Source: Lyngbya sp. HA4199-MV5
GTDB taxonomy: Bacteria; Cyanobacteriota; Cyanobacteriia; Leptolyngbyales; Leptolyngbyaceae
NCBI GenBank assembly: GCA_019359375.1
Contig: JAHHHL010000007.1
Location: 1 to 64,000 of the forward strand
Length of the DNA: 64,000 nt
Direction: 5' to 3'
Shown: piece by piece, positions 45,299 through 53,644 of the stretch
Layout of the letters: each line of letters begins with the position of its first letter
Position numbering within the stretch: the stretch's first letter is position 1
Made by a program: the position numbers and the translations under genes
Notes under the pieces: model-generated
Database searches by the model: none
The model's input: the letters and a program-made list of their open reading frames with translations, nothing else
What the model was told of the DNA's origin: nothing

Positions 45299-45601
45299 AT
45301 GGCACATCAACCGCTGACGATCGTGGCTCGTTTCAAAGCAAAACCCGGTATGGAAGCACGAGTCAAGCAAGATTTACTGGCTATGCTGGCTCCCAGCCGT
45401 TCTGAAACTGGATGCCTTACCTATGACTTACATATCAATTTGGCTGATCCATCCATGTTTGTTCTCTACGAAATTTGGCAAGATCAAGCGTCTCTCAATG
45501 CTCACTTTACAATGCCCTACTCAAAACAGATTGCGAAAGCGTTTGAAGAAACGTTAGTGGAACCGTATGAAATGACACTTTTGCAACAAATATCCCAGTA
45601 A
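45299..45601 (+). CDS. Antibiotic biosynthesis monooxygenase (ABM) domain protein
   Basis: A 100-residue dimeric alpha-beta barrel protein. LTIVARFKAKPGMEARVKQDL, RSETGCLTYDLHIN and FVLYEIWQDQASLNAHF match the ABM family (YgiN-like), often quinone-reactive or quinol monooxygenases. It lies 50 bases after the SDR gene and 22 before the CMD gene, in the same direction. The tight spacing supports one transcript. Confidence 0.9.
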   Translation: MAHQPLTIVARFKAKPGMEARVKQDLLAMLAPSRSETGCLTYDLHINLADPSMFVLYEIWQDQASLNAHFTMPYSKQIAKAFEETLVEPYEMTLLQQISQ

Positions 45602-45623
45602 CTCAATTCATAGAAGAGAAACC

Positions 45624-46940
45624 ATGCAACCTTCATCTCAACGAGTGCGCCGATCGCTCCTCACATCTGCAATGGCAACGCTATCAACCGTTATGCTGGG
45701 ACTCTTCACCCAAAAAGCGCCCGCTCAAGCGAACAATCGCTACGATCGCGGCATTGAAACGCTCAAACGAGTTGGAGGTAAGGATTACGATCGCGCCATT
45801 CGTCCCCTAGAAGCATTTTCGCCCGCTTTAGCCAAAATGCTCGTAGAACATGGGTTTGGTGATGTTGTGTCCCGTCCCGGACTCGATTTGAAACAGCGAG
45901 AAATTGTCATTGTTGCAGCATTAACTGCGATCGGCTCAGTGCGTCCTGCTTTGAAGTTTCATATTCATGGGATGTTGAATGTGGGCTGTACACCTCAAGA
46001 AGTGGTTGAAACTGTTCTCCATGCTGTTGTGTATGCGGGTTTTCCAGCCGCGCAAGATGGGATGACGATCGCCCGTGAAGTCTTCAAAGAGCGTAATGTA
46101 GAGTACAAGCCGGTTTCATCTCGACCAGAGGGCGATCGCTATCAGCTTGGTATTCAAAATTTGCAGCAAACGGAAGGCGATCGCGTCAAAACCATTGCCA
46201 CTCGGTTTGCCGCGATCGCTCCAGATTTATCCCGGTTGATCATTGAATTTGCGCGAGGTGAAATTTGGAATCGGCGTGGACTCAGCCTTAAATCCCGCGA
46301 GTTTGCCACACTTGCAATGGTGACAGTTCTGGGAAATCAGCCCCATTCGATTCAGGCTCATGTTGAAGGTGCCTTGCGATCGGGCGCAACGGAAACTGAA
46401 ATCAAAGAATTGATCTTGCAAATGACTGTGTATGCCGGGTATCCCAAAACATTAACGGCTGTAGCTGCTGCGCAGTCAGTCTTTACCAATCTCAAGCAAC
46501 GAGGAATTCCACCTGCCAGCCCACAACCAGAGCTAGAAAGTCGGCGGCAAGCAGAAAGCAACGAAGCACGGTATCGACGAGGGTTAGAAGCGCTCAACCA
46601 AATCAGCAAGGCATCGGGTGAAGCAGTTGTGAAAAGCTTTGAAGATATTGCGCCTGACCTGGGACGTTATATTGTGGAATTCTCTTACGGGGATGTGTTT
46701 TCGCGCCCCAATCTGGATCTGAAAACCCGCGAACTGGCGACTGTTTCAGCGTTAACAGGCTTAAATACCACTGCCTCAGAATTGCCGCTCAAAGTTCATG
46801 TCAATGGTGCTTTAAATGTGGGAGCCGATCGCCCAGAAATTATTGAAGCCATCATGCACATGATCCCATATGTTGGCTTTGTGAAAGTGCAGCAGGCAAT
46901 GGCTCTGGCGGAAGAAGTCTTTAAGGAACGAAATGTTTAA
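45624..46940 (+). CDS. Exported protein with three carboxymuconolactone-decarboxylase domains
   Basis: An N-terminal signal peptide (LLTSAMATLSTVMLGLFTQK, cut near APAQA) is followed by three CMD/AhpD-like domains, each about 120 residues, at about 45-160, 170-295 and 310-435. Each has the same run: YxRGxEtL, SPALAKMLVEHGFGDVVSRP-like, LDLKxREL, then the helix pair ending in AYAGFP, VYAGYP or IPYVGF. The CxxC of AhpD peroxidases is absent (only a single Cys in NVGCTPQE), so redox catalysis of the AhpD kind is unlikely. It is third in the SDR-ABM operon. Confidence 0.9.
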   Translation: MQPSSQRVRRSLLTSAMATLSTVMLGLFTQKAPAQANNRYDRGIETLKRVGGKDYDRAIRPLEAFSPALAKMLVEHGFGDVVSRPGLDLKQREIVIVAALTAIGSVRPALKFHIHGMLNVGCTPQEVVETVLHAVVYAGFPAAQDGMTIAREVFKERNVEYKPVSSRPEGDRYQLGIQNLQQTEGDRVKTIATRFAAIAPDLSRLIIEFARGEIWNRRGLSLKSREFATLAMVTVLGNQPHSIQAHVEGALRSGATETEIKELILQMTVYAGYPKTLTAVAAAQSVFTNLKQRGIPPASPQPELESRRQAESNEARYRRGLEALNQISKASGEAVVKSFEDIAPDLGRYIVEFSYGDVFSRPNLDLKTRELATVSALTGLNTTASELPLKVHVNGALNVGADRPEIIEAIMHMIPYVGFVKVQQAMALAEEVFKERNV

Positions 46941-47115
46941 GTCGATTTAAAGACCTGAGGTTATACCTCTATCCAAGTGTAACCTCGTGTGGTTTCAACA
47001 GCGATCGCCGATCTTTCACCCGAAAGTTGATCTTGCCAAAGGGAGCAGCGTTTGATGCCAGGGTTATATCGTGGATATTGGTTACGGTGTGCATCAAGTG
47101 CTAGTGGCTCAATAG

Positions 47116-48012
47116 TCAGGGTGAACCACCAGCAGATTTGATTGTTTTGAGCAGTCTGATACATTCGTGGACAACGGGCGAAGTCTCGTTCTGTCGCCAC
47201 GCGAAAGCCAGTTTTAGCGATGGAAAATCCCCAACTAAAGAGCGGTAAATAACCCCTTTGGCACTCAAGTTTTGGATGGCAGAGAGGACAAACGTAATGC
47301 CAACCCCAGCCGCCGCCAGTCCCAACCGAGTTTGAGCGAGTTCAGCCTCCTGCACGATGTTAGGCGTAAACCCAGCCTGTTCACAGTATTTGATGAAATC
47401 TGCATACAGGACAGGGGCAAGCGATCGTGGGTAAAAAATCAGCGGTTCGTTTGCCAGAGCCGTAAGCGCTATCTCTGGCTGTCGTGCGAGTCGATGAGAG
47501 TCGGGCAGTGCTGCAATGTAGACTTCTTCAGAAATTAAATGAGTCGCAAGAGACGGTTCACGAATCGGTAGATAGACAAAGCCCAGATCGATGTCATGGG
47601 TTCGGAGGGCTTCTACCTGCGCTTCGGTGCCGCCGCTAGTCAGCAGCAATTCAACCTGGGGATACTGCGATCGGTAAACTCTCACAATGTCTGGTGCAAG
47701 GCTCAATAAAGTCGATTCTGTAAAGCCAATCCTAAGTCTGCCCATCGTTCCATTGGCAACCTGTTTCGTCACCTGGATACCTGCTTCGACTTCGTGCAGA
47801 ATGCGATGGGCGGTTTCGAGGAATTTTTGACCTGCATTGGTTAATCGAACCCATTGTTTTGTGCGTTCAAACAGTTGAACCTCCAGGTTGTCTTCCAGAG
47901 CTTGAATTTGCTTGCTAAGTGCAGGCTGGCTCAGGTGCAATATCTCAGCCGCCCGACCAAAGTGGAGGGCTTCAGCCACGGTAATGAAATATTTGAGTTG
48001 GCGGAGTTCCAT
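47116..48012 (-). CDS. LysR-family transcriptional regulator, second copy in the stress cluster
   Basis: ATG 48012 (MELRQLKYFITVAEALHF) begins a CbnR/CatR-like HTH (AAEILHLSQPALSKQIQALE), followed by the effector domain. Length 298 is normal. It is unrelated in detail to the regulator at 43280. The gene is divergent from the small exported protein and aldo/keto reductase genes, and a perfect inverted repeat lies just upstream of its start. Confidence 0.93.
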   Translation of the reverse strand: MELRQLKYFITVAEALHFGRAAEILHLSQPALSKQIQALEDNLEVQLFERTKQWVRLTNAGQKFLETAHRILHEVEAGIQVTKQVANGTMGRLRIGFTESTLLSLAPDIVRVYRSQYPQVELLLTSGGTEAQVEALRTHDIDLGFVYLPIREPSLATHLISEEVYIAALPDSHRLARQPEIALTALANEPLIFYPRSLAPVLYADFIKYCEQAGFTPNIVQEAELAQTRLGLAAAGVGITFVLSAIQNLSAKGVIYRSLVGDFPSLKLAFAWRQNETSPVVHECIRLLKTIKSAGGSP

Positions 48013-48026
48013 ATACATCATCTGTT

Positions 48027-48045
48027 AATAACCTACAGTTATTAC
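48027..48045. promoter_or_regulatory. Perfect inverted repeat upstream of the second LysR gene
   Basis: TAATAAC-CTACA-GTTATTA is a perfect 7-bp inverted repeat with T-N11-A spacing (T48030 to A48042). It lies 15 bases upstream of the regulator's ATG, a position typical for autoregulation by LysR proteins. Binding is inferred. Confidence 0.6.
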
Positions 48046-48117
48046 GCCATAGCGAATTAGAAATAACAACCTTCTAACCCAGCGCTACCATCTGGTTAGG
48101 CACATTCTTCAAGGGTA

Positions 48118-48465
48118 ATGAAACATTCAGTTATTACAACGGCATTGACGCTGCTCATGGCTACTGTCAGCCCTTTCCCCAGAGCGATTGCCAACACCAA
48201 TTTGTCTACAACCGAAACCGATCGCGCTCCTGAGTTGCAACAACCCGATTCTGCAACCCGTGAGAATTTTCCCAATCTCGGTACAAACTTGCCTGGTCAG
48301 CGCATTCAGCCATCTCAGTCTCGATCGTCTGATGGGAAGCCAACGCCTGATACATATGAATTAACTAAATCTTATCCGGCTTACTGCGAATTCTATTTAT
48401 TCAATGTAGAACCGGGCAGTTGGCAGTTTAAGCAAGACATTCAGCGATGCCTTTACGGTCAGTAA
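48118..48465 (+). CDS. Small exported protein of unknown function
   Basis: A 115-residue protein with a signal peptide (VITTALTLLMATVSPFPRAIA). The mature part is polar and ends YPAYCEFYLFNVEPGSWQFK, QDIQRCLYGQ with two Cys that could pair. I do not recognise the family. It lies between the divergent LysR regulator and the aldo/keto reductase. Confidence 0.6.
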   Translation: MKHSVITTALTLLMATVSPFPRAIANTNLSTTETDRAPELQQPDSATRENFPNLGTNLPGQRIQPSQSRSSDGKPTPDTYELTKSYPAYCEFYLFNVEPGSWQFKQDIQRCLYGQ

Positions 48466-48504
48466 CACCAATTTAAGTAGACTTCGCTACACATCGACCC
48501 TCTG

Positions 48505-48530
48505 TAGGGGTGAACGGCTGTTCGCCCCTA
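48505..48530. repeat. Inverted repeat TAGGGGTGAAC / GTTCGCCCCTA
   Basis: TAGGGGTGAAC and TTCGCCCCTA form a nearly perfect stem around GGCTG. The words are common in dispersed cyanobacterial palindromes. It lies after the small exported gene and may act as a terminator for it. Confidence 0.6.
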
Positions 48531-48573
48531 ACCGATCTGCTCTCAAATCAACTTGGTATAAGGAGCCTAAATC

Positions 48574-49680
48574 ATGATTCCAACTCAACATGATGCTGTG
48601 CCTAATCCTTCCTCTACATCGCTTTCCCGCCGAGCCACCCTGCGACTGATGGGATTGGGTGCAGTCAGTACGATGATTTCCTCTGCACTCCATAATTGCG
48701 GCACCAGACAGGCACAGGGGCAAACATCACCTGGACTAAATCAACCATCGGAACTCATTACCAAAGAAATTCCGCAAACCAAAGAGCGAGTGCCCGCGAT
48801 CGGTTTGGGAACTTTTATGACCTTTGATGTCAAGCCAGATCAATCCCGCGAGCATTTGCGAGAAGTGCTGCGCCGCTTTCGGGCGGGAGGCGGACGGATG
48901 ATCGATGTATCGCCGCTCTACGGGTTGTCTGAGGTAAATGTGGGTGAATTTGCTGCCTCGCTGGGCATGACAAACGATCTCTTCATTACCAACAAAGTCT
49001 GGGCAACGGGTGAATTTCTGGGCGATCGCTCTCAGGCACAAAAACAATTTGATCAATCATTGAAACGATTGTCGCGCGATCGCCTGGATGTGATGCAGGT
49101 TCACAGTTTGGTGAATGTGGATGTGATGCTGCCACTGTTACGGGCATGGAAGCAGGAAGGAAAAGTTCGCTATGTGGGTATCACCCATCATGAATCTGTG
49201 TATTACGGCGCGATCGAACAGTGGATTGGGCGCGGCAATTTAGATTTTGTGCAAGTGCGCTATTCGATCGCCCAACGCCAAGCCGAAGACCGAATTTTGC
49301 CAGCCGCCGCCGAACGAGGGGTTGCCGTTTTAGTCAACATGCCGTTTGAAAAAGCGCGATTGTTTGAACTGGTGAAAGGACGATCGCTGCCCGATTTTGC
49401 GCGTGAAATTGGTTGTGAGAACTGGGCGCAGTTTTTTCTCAAATACACAATCTCACATCCTGCCGTCACTTGTGCCATTCCGGCGACCTCTAATCCTGAC
49501 CATGTGGCTCAAAATATGGGAGCACTCAGAGGCACTCTGCCTGATCAAGCGATGCGAACCCGCATGGTGAAACATATGGAAAGCATCCCAGGGTTTGATA
49601 AGCTGACGCAGACATCCTGGTATCCCGGCAAGCAATTCAGTGGCTTGGTACGCTTGCCGAATCCACGCCCGATTGGCTAA
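48574..49680 (+). CDS. Aldo/keto reductase with twin-arginine leader
   Basis: A TIM-barrel NADPH-dependent oxidoreductase. The N-terminus SRRATLRLMGLGAVSTMISS is Tat-like. PAIGLGTFMTFDV, then MIDVSPLYGLSEVNVGEFA carries the catalytic Asp and Tyr, FITNKVWATG the Lys, and DVMQVHSLVN the His. Length 368 includes the leader. A Tat leader on both this enzyme and the SDR suggests a shared envelope redox function in this cluster. Confidence 0.9.
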   Translation: MIPTQHDAVPNPSSTSLSRRATLRLMGLGAVSTMISSALHNCGTRQAQGQTSPGLNQPSELITKEIPQTKERVPAIGLGTFMTFDVKPDQSREHLREVLRRFRAGGGRMIDVSPLYGLSEVNVGEFAASLGMTNDLFITNKVWATGEFLGDRSQAQKQFDQSLKRLSRDRLDVMQVHSLVNVDVMLPLLRAWKQEGKVRYVGITHHESVYYGAIEQWIGRGNLDFVQVRYSIAQRQAEDRILPAAAERGVAVLVNMPFEKARLFELVKGRSLPDFAREIGCENWAQFFLKYTISHPAVTCAIPATSNPDHVAQNMGALRGTLPDQAMRTRMVKHMESIPGFDKLTQTSWYPGKQFSGLVRLPNPRPIG

Positions 49681-49791
49681 ACCAATGAGCGATCCTTACT
49701 CGGTTAGCACTACCCCGAAAACCAACCGCCGCAACGCTTACGCCGATTGACTAAAACCTCTGAGGTTTGCGTCAGTCCTAAACTTAAAAAC

Positions 49792-50061
49792 TCAGCCTTC
49801 CTTCACCACTTTCAGTTTCTTGCGTTCTGGTGGCAGGGTGAGCGAGAATTGACCCGCTAGTTTGACATCCTTTTGCCCAGTCTGGGTTGAGGTCTCGATC
49901 GGGGCATTGCGAGCCGGCGACTGTGCCTGAATCGCTTGGCTGATGGGGTGATGGAGAAGGGTCAGCAAACAAGAACAGCCTGTCAGCAGTAGCAAATCTA
50001 ATTCTTTGCTCAACAGTCGTCGCTGGGCTTTGCGAGATGGCTTCAGTCTGGGGCGCATCAT
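49792..50061 (-). CDS. Hypothetical small protein with one hydrophobic segment
   Basis: Starting near MMRPRLKPSRKAQRRLLSKE (about 50061) gives about 89 residues with a basic N-terminus, a short hydrophobic stretch (LDLLLLTGCSCLLTLL) and a charged C-terminus (LPPERKKLKVVKEG). The longest frame extends to 50208. No family is recognised. It could be a signal peptide-bearing protein or chance. Confidence 0.4.
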   Translation of the reverse strand: MMRPRLKPSRKAQRRLLSKELDLLLLTGCSCLLTLLHHPISQAIQAQSPARNAPIETSTQTGQKDVKLAGQFSLTLPPERKKLKVVKEG

Positions 50062-50208
50062 AATGTTGTAACGATCAATAAACAGATTGACATCAGCGGA
50101 TGGAACGCTCGGAGTTCTCAGTATACCCAAGACGATCGTCAACCTGATTAGTTTAGACTGACCAATTGACAAGCCTGTTCCTGGGGTTGCCAATGTCACT
50201 CTCAGCAA

Positions 50209-50485
50209 GGAATCATCAGCGTTTCTCTAGCTGCTGACGGCTGATCGATAAGGCGGAGGGCAGGAGGCAGAGGGCAGCAGGGATGAGGGATGAGGGATGA
50301 AGGCAAAGGAGTTTTTGGTTTTATAGCCCTTCGGGCATTCAAGAAAAGTTTTTAGAAGGAGTCAGGAACACCTCATGCACTAACAACCGAGAACCAACAA
50401 CTAACAACTAACAACTAATAACTGGGTTAACTCCCCACGCTGACCACTGACCGCTGATTGCTGACTGCTTGTAGAACAAACAGAC
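50209..50485. repeat. Composite repeat tract upstream of the thioesterase 3' end
   Basis: GGCAGGAGGCAGAGGGCAGC, GGATGAGGGATGAGG and then a segment (about 50305-50390) that is the near-inverse copy of 38155-38236, followed by AACTAACAACTAACAACTAA. No gene is seen. Confidence 0.75.
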
Positions 50486-50914
50486 TCATTGCTGCTGCTC
50501 AAAAAATTTCTGCGACATAAAGCTGGGAATGGGCACAGGGCGAATCCGTTTACCATCCACAAATGCTCCTGTTTGCGTTGCGATCGTGGCGACTTTACCA
50601 TTACACATAATTTCTGCCTGCACTGTCCACTTTAAGCGCGTCAAATGTCCCATCCAAATCTGCCCCGTTACCTGATCAAACAGGCGAATGGGTCGCTTAT
50701 AGGAAATTTGGGTTTCAGACAGAATGGGAAAGATAGTTTGCTCTTGCTGATACAGCGTCGGGAAGTGTTCTTCTAACAGCTTGATGCGTAAATCTTCGAG
50801 CCATCGCAGATACACAATATTGCTAACAATGCCAGCAAAGTCAATGTCATAGGTCTTGACTGGAATGTCGATCGCAATCAACAAGGGTCTGGAGGTTGAT
50901 TCAAGTACTGGCAT
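50486..50914 (-). CDS. Hot-dog-fold acyl-CoA thioesterase (4HBT family)
   Basis: The enzyme should hydrolyse acyl- or aroyl-CoA. KTYDIDFAGIVSNIVYLRWLEDLR is the 4HBT signature with the active-site acid, followed by ISYKRPIRLFDQVTGQIWMG. Length 142 is normal; the last residues are Gln-rich. It lies 70 bases after a TetR gene in the same direction, and the gap contains a copy of the operator found upstream of tetR. Confidence 0.88.
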   Translation of the reverse strand: MPVLESTSRPLLIAIDIPVKTYDIDFAGIVSNIVYLRWLEDLRIKLLEEHFPTLYQQEQTIFPILSETQISYKRPIRLFDQVTGQIWMGHLTRLKWTVQAEIMCNGKVATIATQTGAFVDGKRIRPVPIPSFMSQKFFEQQQ

Positions 50915-50938
50915 GGTTACTCTCGGTTTAAACGACTG

Positions 50939-50952
50939 AGACCGATCGGTCT
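50939..50952. promoter_or_regulatory. TetR operator between tetR and the thioesterase gene
   Basis: AGACCGATCGGTCT is a perfect 14-bp palindrome, identical to the core of the site at 51592-51607. It lies 25 bases upstream of the thioesterase start. The GACCGATCGGTC pattern is typical for TetR-family operators. Confidence 0.75.
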
Positions 50953-50983
50953 TTTTGAGTGTAAAAAAAGATTGAATGCCGAC

Positions 50984-51577
50984 TTAGACACTCAATTCCT
51001 GCACGAGGTAGCGATGTAAATGCTCGATCGCCCGCTCTAGATATACCGTATTGCTGTAAAGTTTGCTCATCATTAACGCGCCTTCGATCGTGGCAATGAG
51101 AATCGTTGCTACCGTCTCTGGCTCCGCCGTAACGCGAATTTCGCCTCTAGTAATGCCTTTAGCAATAATGCGAATAATCAATCGTTGCCAGGAAGTCATC
51201 GCCTGCTGCGCCCGATCTCGGAGTGCTGGATGAGCATCATCGCTTTCTACAGCAGTATTCAATAAAGGACAACCACCCGGAATGGGAGGATTATCCACAA
51301 ACTGTTGATAAACCTGAAGCATTGCCTGCAATTTTTCAATCGCATAGCGTTTACCCCGTATCGCTTGTAGAAACTGTTGGCTACTCAATTGAATCGCAAA
51401 GTCAAAAGCAGCTAAAGCCAGTTCTTCTTTGCTATGGAAATGGTTATAAATGCCTCCCTTTTGCAACCCAGTAACACGCATAATATCCGATATCGATGAG
51501 CCAGCATAACCCTGTTGGTTAAAAAGCCCAGCCGCTTGCTGAATAATCTTTGCCCTGGTTTCTGCCGCTTTTTGCAT
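50984..51577 (-). CDS. TetR/AcrR-family repressor
   Basis: The N-terminal HTH is clear (RAKIIQQAAGLFNQQGYAGS, SISDIMRVTGLQKGGIYNHF, HSKEELALAAF), followed by a TetR C-terminal domain of the type with PIPGGCPLLNTAVESDD. Length 197 is normal. It is flanked by two copies of one palindrome, one upstream of itself and one upstream of the thioesterase, so it probably represses both. The ligand is unknown; the thioesterase suggests an acyl or aromatic compound. Confidence 0.93.
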   Translation of the reverse strand: MQKAAETRAKIIQQAAGLFNQQGYAGSSISDIMRVTGLQKGGIYNHFHSKEELALAAFDFAIQLSSQQFLQAIRGKRYAIEKLQAMLQVYQQFVDNPPIPGGCPLLNTAVESDDAHPALRDRAQQAMTSWQRLIIRIIAKGITRGEIRVTAEPETVATILIATIEGALMMSKLYSNTVYLERAIEHLHRYLVQELSV

Positions 51578-51591
51578 AGAATCTACAACTC

Positions 51592-51607
51592 AAGACCGAT
51601 CGGTCTT
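51592..51607. promoter_or_regulatory. TetR operator upstream of tetR
   Basis: AAGACCGATCGGTCTT is a perfect 16-bp palindrome 15 bases upstream of the tetR start, placed for autorepression. The 14-bp core recurs at 50939. Confidence 0.8.
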
Positions 51608-51659
51608 TTTTAGTATACAGATAACGTACATCGATCGTCCATGCTAAGTTTAAGCCCCT

Positions 51660-51755
51660 CAGGATTCAGGAGTCAGCAATCTGCTTTTTAGCCTTTAGCC
51701 TTTAGCCTTCATCCCTCATCCCTTCTGCCTTCTGCCCTCTGCCCTCTGCCTTTTC
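51660..51755. repeat. Low-complexity repeat tract before panC-cmk 3' end
   Basis: Units TTTAGCCTTTAGCCTTC, CATCCCTCATCCC and TTCTGCCTTCTGCCCTCTGC directly abut the stop of panC-cmk. No gene is seen. Confidence 0.75.
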
Positions 51756-53441
51756 CTATCGTTCTGCTCGCGTTGCGTAGAGTTGCACAATGCGATCGAC
51801 GACTTCAGCAATTGTGAGAGCATCGGTTTGGATTTCGATCGCATCCTCTGCCTGCCGTAGAGGAGCCAGGGTGCGGGTGCTGTCCTTGCGATCGCGATCG
51901 TAAATTGCCTGCTCTAACTCATCCAGGCTGATGTCGCTCCTACCCTGGTTTTTGAGGTCTTGCTGCCGTCGGCGTGCCCGTTCCTGTACGGATGCCGTCA
52001 AAAACAGTTTAAGTTCTGCATCCGGAAACACATAGGTGCCAATGTCGCGACCATCAATGACAATGCCGCCATTTTTGCCATAGCGTCGTTGCTGCTGCAC
52101 CAATTCGTGGCGAACGGTTGCTTGTGCCGCGATCGCCGACACCTTCGAGGTCACCTCAAGGCTCCGAATGTCCTGAGTCACATCCTGACCATTAATCGAA
52201 ACGCTCACAGAAGATGGATGACCGCTCACGGCAATTTCGCACTGGCTGACCAGTTCCGCAATGCTGGGTTCGTCGTCGATCGCAATGCCAGACTGCAACA
52301 CAAGCCAGGTCACTGCCCGATACATCGCGCCTGTATCCAGATAGAGCAAGTTGAGTTCGTGGGCGACTTGACGAGAAACGGTTGATTTGCCAGCGCCAGC
52401 GGGACCATCGATCGCCACAATGGGCTTCCGCGCCGACAACACCACATTGTCAATGAGGCGCGTTGAGCCAAGACGAGCCGCGACTGCCAATAAGCCTGTT
52501 TCTTTCACCATGTCTAGAGGTTCCAACGTTGAAGGATGAACGAGTTCGATGTATTCGGGAGCGATCGCCGGGATGCGCTCCAGCTCTGTTTTAACCGTTT
52601 TGATCAGCACTTCGCTGACATGCTCACCTGTCCGGAACACTTCCTCAGCCGTCCGTAAGCCGCGATAAAGCGCTGTCGCCTGTTCCTTTTGGTCTGCGGT
52701 CAAATATTGATTGCGCGAGCTAAATGCCAGCCCAGTTGCTTCCCGGACAGTGGCACAAGGAACGATGGTAACAGGCAAATTCAAGTCTGCCACCAGTCGT
52801 TGAAGAATCGCTAACTGCTGCGCGTCCTTCTGTCCAAAGTAGGCTTGCTGTGGCTGCACAATGTTAAACAATTTGGTCACGATCGTCGCCACACCTTGAA
52901 AATGCCCGATGCGCGATCGACCACAGAGAACAGAGGTCATCGCGGGTGGCGGAACCACTTGGGTGGGTGAGGAGTGAGGAGTGAGGGGGGAGGGGTAAGG
53001 GGTGAAGGGTAAAGGGTGAAGGGTGAAGGGTCTAAGAGCCTCCACTTTCCCTGCTCCCTCTGCCTTCTGCCTTCCGCCCTCTGCCTCCCCCCCAACTCCC
53101 ATCTCCTCTGCACTCGGTGCAAAAATTACATCGACCCCAACTTGCTCGCACAAGGCACGATCGTGCTCCAGGGTGCGGGGATATCGGTGGAAATCTTCAG
53201 TTGGGGCAAACTGAAGTGGATTGACAAAAATGCTGACTACGACGAGTTGATTTTCGCGACGTGCTTTTTGAATCAGGCTGAGATGTCCGACATGGAGTGA
53301 TCCCATGGTGGGTACTAGCCCGATCGCCCTCACTGCTGTCGTATCCGATTCACCTGTAGTTGGGCGATCGCAGAGAACTTGACCGGAGCGGTATTGATTG
53401 AGATAACAACGCAATCCGGCAACGGTTTTAAACAAACGCAC
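51756..53441 (-). CDS. panC/cmk: Bifunctional pantothenate synthetase / cytidylate kinase
   Basis: The fusion is standard in cyanobacteria: PanC joins pantoate and beta-alanine for CoA synthesis, and CMP kinase phosphorylates CMP and dCMP. PanC motifs are VPTMGSLHVGHLSLI (HxGH region), FVNPLQFAP and YFGQKDAQQ; the kinase has AIDGPAGAGKSTVSRQ (P-loop), DTGAMYRA and GRDIGTYVFPDA. Residues about 115-159 (nucleotides 52965-53099) are an insertion made of two low-complexity repeats, directly between VDVIFAPSAEEM and TQVVPPPAMTSVLCG, which are adjacent in normal PanC. The frame is intact across it. Confidence 0.96.
   Translation of the reverse strand: MRLFKTVAGLRCYLNQYRSGQVLCDRPTTGESDTTAVRAIGLVPTMGSLHVGHLSLIQKARRENQLVVVSIFVNPLQFAPTEDFHRYPRTLEHDRALCEQVGVDVIFAPSAEEMGVGGEAEGGRQKAEGAGKVEALRPFTLHPLPFTPYPSPLTPHSSPTQVVPPPAMTSVLCGRSRIGHFQGVATIVTKLFNIVQPQQAYFGQKDAQQLAILQRLVADLNLPVTIVPCATVREATGLAFSSRNQYLTADQKEQATALYRGLRTAEEVFRTGEHVSEVLIKTVKTELERIPAIAPEYIELVHPSTLEPLDMVKETGLLAVAARLGSTRLIDNVVLSARKPIVAIDGPAGAGKSTVSRQVAHELNLLYLDTGAMYRAVTWLVLQSGIAIDDEPSIAELVSQCEIAVSGHPSSVSVSINGQDVTQDIRSLEVTSKVSAIAAQATVRHELVQQQRRYGKNGGIVIDGRDIGTYVFPDAELKLFLTASVQERARRRQQDLKNQGRSDISLDELEQAIYDRDRKDSTRTLAPLRQAEDAIEIQTDALTIAEVVDRIVQLYATRAER
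52965..53099 (-). repeat. Two low-complexity repeats inserted in panC
   Basis: Read on the minus strand: a GGAGGCAGAGGGCGGAAGGC-type tract, then a CACCCTTCACCCTTTACCCC-type tract, 135 bases (45 codons) in all. Both types are otherwise intergenic in this genome. The length is a multiple of three and no stop occurs in the reading frame. Confidence 0.9.
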
Positions 53442-53644
53442 CGTAACCCCCCATGATGAATGGTCTCCTGAGACAGCGAATTAACGCCACAACTTCAGTC
53501 GGTGCCTCACACCCTAAAACCTGAATTTCCCTGTTAAGCCTATCAGCAAGACGGCGACTGCTGCCACTTGAAACGGATCTGCCCTACCGCTGCCCATTTT
53601 AACGAAGAGCGTTAGGATGTCGTCTGTAAGCTCTTCTTCAGACT

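Noticed and set aside
48505-48530. Palindrome as a LysR operator for the aldo/keto reductase
   Set aside because: Its spacing is not T-N11-A and the words match a dispersed repeat, so a repeat or terminator is more likely.
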